NCBI RefSeq assembly: GCF_000577335.1
Contig: NZ_CBYL010000041.1
Coordinates: forward strand, 1 to 32,365
Length of the DNA stretch: 32,365 nt
Direction: 5' to 3'
Origin: Faecalispora jeddahensis
Lineage (GTDB): Bacteria > Bacillota > Clostridia > Oscillospirales > Acutalibacteraceae
Shown here: positions 14,843 to 21,148 of the stretch, piece after piece
Layout: the number at the start of each line of letters is the position of its first letter
Numbering within the stretch: position 1 is the first letter of the stretch
Notes under the pieces: model-generated
Told to the model about the DNA's origin: nothing
The model's input: the letters and a program-made list of their open reading frames with translations, nothing else
The model's database searches: none
Program-made: the position numbers and the translations under genes

Positions 14843-16243
14843 CTATCGCTCCATTTCCTTATTTTTCTGCGCGTCCGTCAGTCCGAGCAGATGGTCTATA
14901 TTGCTTTTCACTGTAACAATTTCCTGCATGGCCTTTTTGGTTTCTCGATACTCCCGGTAACCCTTTTTCTTATCTGCCGACAACCGCTGAAACTCTGCTT
15001 TCAGCGTATCCATTTTGGGGAGCTTCGCCCCGGATAGCAACCGCCGGAACGTGTTCTGTGCCGCCCGATAGACGGCAATATCCGCTTCGTGCTCGACAAG
15101 ATATTTCTGACTATACTTCGCCGCCTTGTACCCCTCAAACACAGACCAGGCTTTCGCATAATCTACCACCGCCGCCTTTAGTTCTGCGTTGATACGTAGA
15201 GCGGCTTCGGTGGCTTTTATGCTGTCTGAAAGCGCATGGAAACGGTCGGTAAGTTCTGCGGTTTTTTGCTCCAAATCCGCGTATTCCATCAGGCCGTTTT
15301 CCTGCAAATACTGTAACGCCGCCGCCATCTGCTTTAAGTTGAATACCTTTGCCCAGCGTTCATAGGCCGGGCCTTTTCCGGCTTTCATACGAGATTGAAT
15401 ATCTACAATCAGATTGATCTTGCGCCGTTCCTGCGGAGCAGCTTTGCCCTCAATCGCCGCTTGTATATCCTCCTGCCCGTAGCCCTTGCCAAGCGTAGAA
15501 GCATGGAGCCGGGTAAAGCGTTCCTGTCCCTCTGCCCGAAAGCTGATGGTGCCGCCACGCCCATGCTTGATTTCATAACCAGCCGCCGCCATTGTCTGTA
15601 AAAAAGTGTCCATATCCGGCGGCTTCGTTGCAAGGCAAATATCAATCTGCGCCTTTAATTTCTCTTGAAATGTCGGCGGCTTGTGACCGCCCAACCATTC
15701 CCCGTAGTGTTTGAATTTTCCCTTGCTGTGGCGTTTGGGATTGGTGATAACAGACAGTCCGTTTTCAAGGCATATCCGGTCAGAGAGCCGCCGCACCGCA
15801 CGAGCTGAACCGATAAAATCCCGGAACTTTCGGGTGCAATCCAGCGAGGTGGAATTGTAGTAAATATGGCAATGCGGGTGGGGGCGGTCAGCATGGGAAA
15901 CCACAAAAAAAGCGTGTTGGCCTTTCGTCCAGCGCATGGCAAGGTCATAGCTGATTTTTAGAGCGGTTTCCGGGTCGGTTTCGTCGGGTGGGAACGACTG
16001 CCGAATTTGATAATACAGCACATCATTTTCCCGTTTTTGTTCTCGCCCGGTAATAGATTTGTACTTTGCTTTGGAGAGTAAAAATTCTGCGTCAGCGGTG
16101 GCGGGGTCACATTCATAGGCAAGAATTAAATCGCCGTTTCGGGTCTTATCTGGATTTTTCCCGTAGTCAAAACCGTCTTTTAAAGTTTCCATAATAGTCA
16201 TGCCGCTTCCCGTGTGACGGGTCATAAGGCGGGTGGTTGCCAT
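14843..16243 (-). CDS. Relaxase (MobA/VirD2 family)
   Basis: A 466-residue DNA relaxase that nicks oriT and pilots the strand during conjugation. The N-terminal domain carries the His-rich metal site in HAFFVVSHADRPHPHCHIYYNSTS and the downstream RKFRDF segment. The nicking Tyr is probably within the first 110 residues. The C-terminal half is helical and charged, with possible coiled coils (ADLEQKTAELTDRFHALSDSIKATEAAL). ATG 16243 is selected because AAAGGAGG lies 8 nt before it; the ORF extends upstream to 16282 but that part contains the ribosome site and palindrome copy 4. It follows the small membrane protein and shares its promoter. Confidence 0.9.
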   Translation of the reverse strand: MATTRLMTRHTGSGMTIMETLKDGFDYGKNPDKTRNGDLILAYECDPATADAEFLLSKAKYKSITGREQKRENDVLYYQIRQSFPPDETDPETALKISYDLAMRWTKGQHAFFVVSHADRPHPHCHIYYNSTSLDCTRKFRDFIGSARAVRRLSDRICLENGLSVITNPKRHSKGKFKHYGEWLGGHKPPTFQEKLKAQIDICLATKPPDMDTFLQTMAAAGYEIKHGRGGTISFRAEGQERFTRLHASTLGKGYGQEDIQAAIEGKAAPQERRKINLIVDIQSRMKAGKGPAYERWAKVFNLKQMAAALQYLQENGLMEYADLEQKTAELTDRFHALSDSIKATEAALRINAELKAAVVDYAKAWSVFEGYKAAKYSQKYLVEHEADIAVYRAAQNTFRRLLSGAKLPKMDTLKAEFQRLSADKKKGYREYRETKKAMQEIVTVKSNIDHLLGLTDAQKNKEMER

Positions 16244-16270
16244 GTCCGTTTCCTCCTTTCCTCGAAAAAA

Positions 16271-16295
16271 ACTTCGGGCCAAGTTGACCCGAAGT
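16271..16295. repeat. ICE palindrome copy 4
   Basis: Right arm TTGACCCGAAGT, one change from consensus. It lies between the membrane-protein stop and the relaxase ribosome site. Confidence 0.95.
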
Positions 16296-16321
16296 TGCCC
16301 GGCAGTTCTGTTATACGGCTA

Positions 16322-16621
16322 TTAGCTGACAATGAAAAAGCGAAGCGAATTATTCAGGCTGTGCAGTCCGTCAATGAGGTGTTCCGCAATGGCGGGAATC
16401 CCAAGGGGAGAAATCAAAAACGACAGGAACAGGAACACGCCGAAGCCCAGCTTTTCGTCGCTTATCAGCAGGGCGATACTGATAAGAACGCCTATCCCGG
16501 AAACCACCTGTAAGAGAGCGGCGGCATAGCAGAACACAAATTCAATCATGGGTGTTACTATCGTCAGCAGAACTACAAACGGCGCGGCGATAATCTTAAA
16601 TATCAGCTTGATAAACTTCAT
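16322..16621 (-). CDS. Small membrane protein (CD1845-like)
   Basis: A 99-residue hydrophobic protein with about three membrane segments (FKIIAAPFVVLLTIVTPMIEFVFCYAAALLQVVSGIGVLISIALLI, then GFGVFLFLSFLISPLGIPAI) and a basic N-terminus. It resembles the CD1845-family proteins encoded beside the relaxase in clostridial conjugative transposons; the role is unknown. ATG 16621 has AAAGGAG about 6 nt upstream. The promoter at 16669-16697 drives it and very likely the relaxase. Confidence 0.75.
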   Translation of the reverse strand: MKFIKLIFKIIAAPFVVLLTIVTPMIEFVFCYAAALLQVVSGIGVLISIALLISDEKLGFGVFLFLSFLISPLGIPAIAEHLIDGLHSLNNSLRFFIVS

Positions 16622-16668
16622 AAAAATTCTCCTTTCATTGAGTGGATTTTTTGTTGTATCCTACCTAT

Positions 16669-16697
16669 ATTTTACTATTTCGGGCAGGATGCAACAA
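16669..16697 (-). promoter_or_regulatory. Mobilisation operon promoter, related to the recombinase promoter
   Basis: On the minus strand -35 TTGTTG (16697-16692), 17-nt spacer, -10 TAAAAT (16674-16669). The block AACAATGTTGTCG-A-GGCC (plus strand, 16693-16710) matches 10903-10920 at 17 of 18 positions and holds the palindrome CAACATTGTTG. Confidence 0.7.
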
Positions 16698-16729
16698 TGT
16701 TGTCGAGGCCGCACCGATCTTGTCCCGGG

Positions 16730-16754
16730 ACTTCGGGACAAGTTGGCCCGAAGT
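16730..16754. repeat. ICE palindrome copy 5
   Basis: Left arm ACTTCGGGACAA, one change. It marks the border between the mobilisation promoter and the methylase/OLD island, 12 bp before that island's promoter. Confidence 0.95.
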
Positions 16755-16766
16755 AGGTTATTCTAT

Positions 16767-16795
16767 TTGCCTTTTTAAGTGCAATAGAGTATAAT
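16767..16795 (+). promoter_or_regulatory. Promoter of the methylase/OLD-like pair
   Basis: TTGCCT (16767-16772), 17-nt spacer, consensus TATAAT (16790-16795), 38 nt before the methylase start. Confidence 0.7.
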
Positions 16796-16833
16796 TATTT
16801 TGGTAAATTATATGGAAAGGAGGGGGTGACAAG

Positions 16834-17706
16834 ATGAATTTTTCTCCATTACGGTATCCAGGTGGTAAAAGCAGACTTGCCGGATTTATAAAATTAGCTA
16901 TTCAAAATTCAGGCATAAAAAACGGTACTTATATTGAGCCTTTTGCCGGCGGCGCAGGTGTCGCCCTCTCTCTATTGATGGAAGGCTCGGTTGAAAATAT
17001 TGTTATTAATGATTATGATAAAGCGATCTATTCTTTTTGGCGTGCAGTCAAAGAAGAGCCAAAGGCTTTAATTGAGCGAATTGAAACAACTCCCATTAAT
17101 ATTGAAGAATGGCGTAGACAAAAGGATATATATTGTAATTCAAGTTCATATTCAGTAGATTTAGCCTTTGCAACATTGTTTCTAAATCGGACAAACCGTT
17201 CAGGCATCTTAACCGCAGGTCCTATTGGTGGGTATGCACAAGATGGAGACTGGAAATTAGATGTTCGCTTTAATAGAAATGCTGTGTGTGAGAAGATTGA
17301 AAAGATTGCTGCCTACAGACAAAATATTTATGTATATAACAAAGATATATTGAGTCTGTTAGAGAAGTTCATCCCTCAATTTGGCGATAATGTTTTTATT
17401 TATTTTGATCCACCGTACTACAACAAAGGACAAAAACTATATAAGAACTTCTTTTCTCCCTCGGATCATAAGCGAATACGGGATGCAATAGCCGAGAAAA
17501 TAATGGTTCCATGGATTATTACATATGATGATATTAAAGCTATACAAGAGTTGTATGAAGGTTATTCTGTAAAACGATTTGATTTAACTTATAGTGCCGC
17601 CAATAAGGGGGTAGCCTCTGAACTAATGGTCTTTTCGGATATTGCTTTTTGTCCGACACCAGAACAATTAGCTAACCAGAAGATTAATATTAATTTGAGG
17701 GAATAG
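16834..17706 (+). CDS. D12-class N6-adenine DNA methyltransferase
   Basis: A 290-residue Dam-like enzyme that transfers a methyl group from SAM to adenine N6 in DNA. The N-terminal LRYPGGKSRL and motif I YIEPFAGGAGVAL (about residues 33-45) bind SAM, and FIYFDPPYY contains the catalytic DPPY (192-195). The order of motifs is that of the D12/alpha class. The recognition site cannot be read; GATC is only the best-known case. It has a GGAGGGGG ribosome site 7 nt before ATG 16834 and lies 8 nt before the OLD-like gene, so both form an operon opposite in direction to the ICE backbone. AT-rich codon use marks it as cargo. A protective or signalling role towards the partner protein is inferred. Confidence 0.93.
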   Translation: MNFSPLRYPGGKSRLAGFIKLAIQNSGIKNGTYIEPFAGGAGVALSLLMEGSVENIVINDYDKAIYSFWRAVKEEPKALIERIETTPINIEEWRRQKDIYCNSSSYSVDLAFATLFLNRTNRSGILTAGPIGGYAQDGDWKLDVRFNRNAVCEKIEKIAAYRQNIYVYNKDILSLLEKFIPQFGDNVFIYFDPPYYNKGQKLYKNFFSPSDHKRIRDAIAEKIMVPWIITYDDIKAIQELYEGYSVKRFDLTYSAANKGVASELMVFSDIAFCPTPEQLANQKININLRE

Positions 17707-17714
17707 GTACACAA

Positions 17715-19403
17715 ATGATTATAAAAGAAATTCAAATTGAACAGTTTAGAGCATTTGAACAAGCCTCCTTTTCACTTGGTAAACGTATAACCGCAATATC
17801 AGGAAGAAATGCAACACAAAAAACTACAGTTCTGGGTATGATTGGGCAACCCTTTACCATATCTAGTCGCCACCCCCTATACGGATGCAAAACTATTGAT
17901 GGTTTCAATTTTAGATCTCAATTTAAAGAAAAATTTAAAATTTCTCCAAGTCATGATACTATTGGGCAACACAGATGGACTTTGAATCTACATAATGGCA
18001 TTCATACTCAAAATTATTATAAGGTTGAAAGCATTGCACGTAGGCAGGGACAAAGAGAAGCTACCTTGCGATTTTGGAATGCAGAAAGCAGAGCAAGCGG
18101 TGCGGGATATATACAACTTCCTGTTTATTTTTTGAGCCTTAGTAGATTATTTCCCATTGGAGAATCAGGAAAAACTCAGACCATACCTCCTGAATTGACA
18201 CCCGAAGAATTGGACTATTGTGTTACTAACTATAGAACTATTTTATCAATACAACAAACACCGGGGGATGTTTCAATCGGCATTGAAAAAGGAACTGCTT
18301 CTCGTATGTTCTCTGGTGTGAGTGATGGTGTCCATGATATATTCACGAACTCAGCCGGGGAAGGAAATATCACCAAAATTATATTAGCAGTTCTTTCTTT
18401 CAAAAGATTAAAGGAACAGTATCCGAGAGATTATAAAGGCGGATTACTTCTAATTGATGAATTAGACGCAACTCTTTACGGTTTTTCGCAAAAGTCTTTA
18501 ATTGATTATCTTTGGACGGCAGCGAAAGAATATAAAATTCAAATTGTTTTCACGACACATTCACCTATAGTTTTAAAACAGGTTAATAAATATCAAAGGA
18601 AAGAGCGGCAACAAAAAGGTATAGATCTTCCCTTATCTGCATATGATAGTGCTATAGTATATCTAGAGCCGAGATATGATGCAGAGGGAAAGCGAATGAT
18701 TATGCCTAAAAATATATCTACAACTAACGACCTCAATTCAATACTTAATGATATAAACCTCGCTGTGCCAAGTTCCGGTAATAAAATTAATGTGTATTGC
18801 GAGGATAATCGTGCTGTAGCGTTTGTCCAGTTTGTGTTGTCTACGGCATTGGGCATAAATTTAGACTTATATATGAATTTCGTAGACATTAATCTTGGGT
18901 GGACAAATTATGTTCAATTATACGAAAAGTTGGTTCCAGAGTTCCGTAATAACTTGATTGTTTTAGATGGAGACGTTCTGTCTAAGCAAGAATACCGTCC
19001 AAAAGAACGTATTATTTCAGAAGCGGGGAATTTTTTATTCCTTCCTTTAACAATAGAAAAAAGTTTATTTGAGACACTCAAGAATCACGAACAATTTAAT
19101 AGGTTTAAAGATAATGTTGCAAGATCAACACCTTTAAATTATGATATATGTTTTAATGAATGGCCTTTAGAATCCGTACGATATAATACCAATGATTTCA
19201 AGCATTGGTTTGCACATATTGAATCAATTATTGGGGATCAAGATTTGCTATATACTTTTTGGTGTAATGAAAATCATTCTGCTGTTGATTCTTTTGTGGA
19301 AAAATTTATTGTTGCTTTTAATATTTTAGCGGAACGTCAAGAGATTGATTCTTTGCCAATCACAACAACTGCTGAAAATCCAGTCGTTCAAGAGGAAAGT
19401 TAA
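17715..19403 (+). CDS. OLD-like AAA ATPase with C-terminal TOPRIM domain
   Basis: A 562-residue protein with the layout of overcoming-lysogenization-defect nucleases. The N-terminal ABC-like ATPase starts with the family segment IIKEIQIEQFRAFEQASF. A degenerate Walker A is at about 30-38 (GRNATQKTT, Gln in place of the usual Gly before Lys). Walker B is at 243-250 (LLLIDELD) with a switch His in TTHSPIVL. The C-terminal TOPRIM has the Glu motif VYCEDNRA (about 360-367) and the DxD motif VLDGDV (417-421). OLD proteins cleave DNA and are used in phage defence (Gabija GajA is one). ATG 17715 follows the methylase by 8 nt. Pairing with a D12 methylase rather than a helicase is unusual; see findings. 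Confidence 0.85.
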   Translation: MIIKEIQIEQFRAFEQASFSLGKRITAISGRNATQKTTVLGMIGQPFTISSRHPLYGCKTIDGFNFRSQFKEKFKISPSHDTIGQHRWTLNLHNGIHTQNYYKVESIARRQGQREATLRFWNAESRASGAGYIQLPVYFLSLSRLFPIGESGKTQTIPPELTPEELDYCVTNYRTILSIQQTPGDVSIGIEKGTASRMFSGVSDGVHDIFTNSAGEGNITKIILAVLSFKRLKEQYPRDYKGGLLLIDELDATLYGFSQKSLIDYLWTAAKEYKIQIVFTTHSPIVLKQVNKYQRKERQQKGIDLPLSAYDSAIVYLEPRYDAEGKRMIMPKNISTTNDLNSILNDINLAVPSSGNKINVYCEDNRAVAFVQFVLSTALGINLDLYMNFVDINLGWTNYVQLYEKLVPEFRNNLIVLDGDVLSKQEYRPKERIISEAGNFLFLPLTIEKSLFETLKNHEQFNRFKDNVARSTPLNYDICFNEWPLESVRYNTNDFKHWFAHIESIIGDQDLLYTFWCNENHSAVDSFVEKFIVAFNILAERQEIDSLPITTTAENPVVQEES

Positions 19404-19410
19404 AATAAAG

Positions 19411-19444
19411 TGTGGAGGGAATATTTAATCCCCTCCACATTTTT
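19411..19444. terminator. Bidirectional terminator between OLD-like gene and mobC
   Basis: TGTGGAGGG (19411-19419) pairs with CCCTCCACA (19431-19439), then TTTTTAT. It separates two convergent units. Confidence 0.8.
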
Positions 19445-19446
19445 AT

Positions 19447-19794
19447 TTATTTATTTACTATCGCCGTAAGCTGTTTGAGTACCTCTGAAACCTGGCCCCA
19501 CAATTCTGTATAATCTTTTTGCAGGGCGGTAATTTCAGATGGATAAACGCCGTAGGTATTCGCATGAATGGCAACCTGATTCAGATTGTTGGCACATCTG
19601 CGTTGCAGGGAAACCAGCTCCCGGACGGGAGCAAGGTCAACATTCAGCACATAACCATTGAGTGCCATTTTTCGGATATACGCACTTAAATTCTGCGTTC
19701 CGGCCTGCGCCATACGTTCCCCAATGGCGGCGTATTCTTCCTCACTCACCCAAATATAAAGGGGAACGCCCCGTCTGCGTTTGGGGCGGCTCAC
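19447..19794 (-). CDS. mobC: MobC-like relaxosome protein
   Basis: A 115-residue accessory factor that helps the relaxase at oriT. It has an N-terminal ribbon-helix-helix-like segment (PLYIWVSEEEYAAIGERMAQAGTQNLSAYIRKMAL), then the family signature LQRRCANNLNQVAIHANTYGVYPSEITAL. Its GTG start overlaps the TGA of the preceding gene (GTGA), so translation is coupled. In relatives it stands next to the relaxase; here the methylase/OLD island separates them by 3.2 kb. Confidence 0.88.
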   Translation of the reverse strand: MSRPKRRRGVPLYIWVSEEEYAAIGERMAQAGTQNLSAYIRKMALNGYVLNVDLAPVRELVSLQRRCANNLNQVAIHANTYGVYPSEITALQKDYTELWGQVSEVLKQLTAIVNK

Positions 19795-19973
19795 CGTTCC
19801 TCCCGTTCCCGACTCCGGCGTTTTGCTGGCGGCTCCTTTACCCGGTCTTTCGGTTTTTCCTCCGGCATAGCCTGCACAACAGGTAGAGGAGCATTATTCG
19901 GAATCCCATCAATCATGTTATAATTCTGCTCGGTCGAAAGCTCTGCATTTTTCAAGTAGTTATCCTTTTCCAT
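19791..19973 (-). CDS. Small conserved conjugation-module protein (DUF4316-like)
   Basis: A 60-residue protein beginning MEKDNYLKNAELSTEQNYNMIDGIPNN, with a Lys/Arg-rich end (KDRVKEPPAKRRSREREER). It matches short proteins that resemble the start of DUF4316 proteins. ATG 19973 is chosen because AAAGGAGG lies about 8 nt upstream; the frame upstream to 20006 reads through palindrome copy 6. It overlaps mobC by four bases and starts just after the stop of the previous gene. Function unknown. Confidence 0.65.
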   Translation of the reverse strand: MEKDNYLKNAELSTEQNYNMIDGIPNNAPLPVVQAMPEEKPKDRVKEPPAKRRSREREER

Positions 19974-19974
19974 T

Positions 19975-20196
19975 CTAAAAACCTCCTTTTTGTGACTTCG
20001 GGCCAAGTTGGCCCGAAGTTCCCTCCCCTTTAGGCAGAATCAAATCCCGGTAGCAAACGCCCACACAGACAGATCCGTTCCAATAACTGCAATCCCGGCA
20101 GGGAGAGCCTTTCGGCGGCTTGTGCGGTGGAGCCGGACGGCAAGGACGGGGCTTTTCTTTCATTATTTTTTCATAAGGGCTGTTGGTAAAATTCAT
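19975..20196 (-). CDS. Small Cys-rich protein ending in a palindrome-encoded tail
   Basis: A 73-residue protein: MNFTNSPYEKIMKEKPRPCRPAPPHKPPKGSPC, then RDCSYWNGSVCVGVCYRDLILPKGEG. Four or more Cys in the middle (CRDCSYW, CVGVC) suggest a metal site. The last residues TSGQLGPKSQKGGF come from palindrome copy 6, so the natural C-terminus was probably extended by it. ATG overlaps the TGA of the DUF4366-like gene (ATGA). Function not known. Confidence 0.6.
   Translation of the reverse strand: MNFTNSPYEKIMKEKPRPCRPAPPHKPPKGSPCRDCSYWNGSVCVGVCYRDLILPKGEGTSGQLGPKSQKGGF
19995..20019. repeat. ICE palindrome copy 6
   Basis: Perfect arms, inside the 3' end of the 73-residue gene in the TSGQLGPKS frame, 14 nt before the next ribosome site. 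Confidence 0.95.
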
Positions 20197-20864
20197 ACGT
20201 CCTCGTCCTCCCCGATATCAGAATCCTCCCCATCTACTTCCCACGGGAGAGTATCGTCCTCCTGCTCGTCGTAGGGGTCGGCTTCGTATTCATCAAATTC
20301 GTCCTCTGGCAAAGCGGCCTGTTCCTGTTTGGGACGGTAAATCTTAAAGTAATATCCGGCTCCGCCGCCAATTACGACAACCACCAGCACCATCAGGAGC
20401 ATTGCGGGATTGCCTTTTTGTTCCGGCTCCGGCTCGGACGTTGGCTCTGGCGTGACTTCGGGGGTGATTTCCGGTTCCGAAGTGGACAGCGGATTTTCTC
20501 CGTCGTGAGTATCCTCGGATTTCTCCGCAAGAGCCAGCAGGTCTTTTTCCGTCACGGCGTTCAGAAAATATACGTTGTCCTGTTCCCTCTGAAGGTCAAT
20601 GACAAGATAGAATATATTTTCGTCCGGGGTGGTAATGGTGTAGAATTGCTTTCCGTCCTCGTCCGTAGCGGTATTGACTACGGTTCCCGTTCCGGCAGGG
20701 GTAAAGGGATTTGGGTTGCTGGTTGTTTCAGGAGCAACTGGGGCTTCCGTTACCTCCAAGGTTTCCTCACCTCCGCTGGCATAGGCAGTGAAAGGAAAAG
20801 CCGCTATGCAGAGCATAACGGCGGCAAGCAGGGTCAATATACGTTTTTTCGGTTTCATCTTCAT
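20193..20864 (-). CDS. DUF4366-like secreted/membrane protein
   Basis: A 223-residue protein with a signal peptide (KKRILTLLAAVMLCIAAFPFTAYA) and an extracytoplasmic domain (TVVNTATDEDGKQFYTITTPDENIFYLVIDLQREQDNVYFLNAVTEKDLLALA). A Pro/Glu/Thr linker, one membrane segment (AMLLMVLVVVVIGGGAGYYF) and a very acidic cytoplasmic tail follow. This is the usual architecture of DUF4366 proteins in conjugative transposons. ATG overlaps the TGA of the preceding gene. Probably part of the transfer channel or its surface. Confidence 0.85.
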   Translation of the reverse strand: MKMKPKKRILTLLAAVMLCIAAFPFTAYASGGEETLEVTEAPVAPETTSNPNPFTPAGTGTVVNTATDEDGKQFYTITTPDENIFYLVIDLQREQDNVYFLNAVTEKDLLALAEKSEDTHDGENPLSTSEPEITPEVTPEPTSEPEPEQKGNPAMLLMVLVVVVIGGGAGYYFKIYRPKQEQAALPEDEFDEYEADPYDEQEDDTLPWEVDGEDSDIGEDEDV

Positions 20865-21130
20865 TCTTCGATTTCCTCCTTTTCAGTTTGGGCGGGTACT
20901 GCGGACTTCGGGCCAAGTTGGCCCGAAGTAGCCCCGCCTGTCTTTGCCACTTTCAGCAGGTCGGCAAGGTCGGTCAGGGAAATATCCATGCCGCGCACCG
21001 CGTCCACGATTTCCAGATTTTCAAGCTCGGTTTTCTGCTTTTCCAGCTCCCGCAGCTTTGTTTGAAACTCATTGATTTTATCCTTTGTTTTCTGTATGTC
21101 CTTGCAGACACGTTCAATTTTTGCGTTCAA
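20861..21130 (-). CDS. DUF4315-like coiled-coil protein
   Basis: An 89-residue protein: a coiled coil over the first 45 residues (KIERVCKDIQKTKDKINEFQTKLRELEKQKTELENLEIVDAVRG), then SLTDLADLLKVAKTG. TSGQLGPKS follows from palindrome copy 7, and then an acidic end. The start is TTG 21130 with GGAGG 6 nt upstream; no ATG is available. The end of the gene holds the ribosome site of the DUF4366-like gene. Role unknown; universal in this module. Confidence 0.8.
   Translation of the reverse strand: MNAKIERVCKDIQKTKDKINEFQTKLRELEKQKTELENLEIVDAVRGMDISLTDLADLLKVAKTGGATSGQLGPKSAVPAQTEKEEIEE
20905..20929. repeat. ICE palindrome copy 7
   Basis: Perfect arms, in frame within the DUF4315-like gene, encoding TSGQLGPKS near its C-terminus. 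Confidence 0.95.
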
Positions 21131-21148
21131 AAGTTACCTCCTTTTTGG

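Noticed and set aside
16834-19403. PARIS or Gabija assignment of the methylase/OLD pair
   Set aside because: PARIS has separate ATPase and TOPRIM genes and Gabija needs a UvrD-like helicase; neither matches.
20456-20486. ACTTCGG ... CCGAAGT in the DUF4366-like gene as a degenerate fifteenth copy
   Set aside because: Only 7-bp arms separated by about 15 unrelated bases that fit the Pro/Glu/Thr linker coding; the centre of the palindrome is missing.
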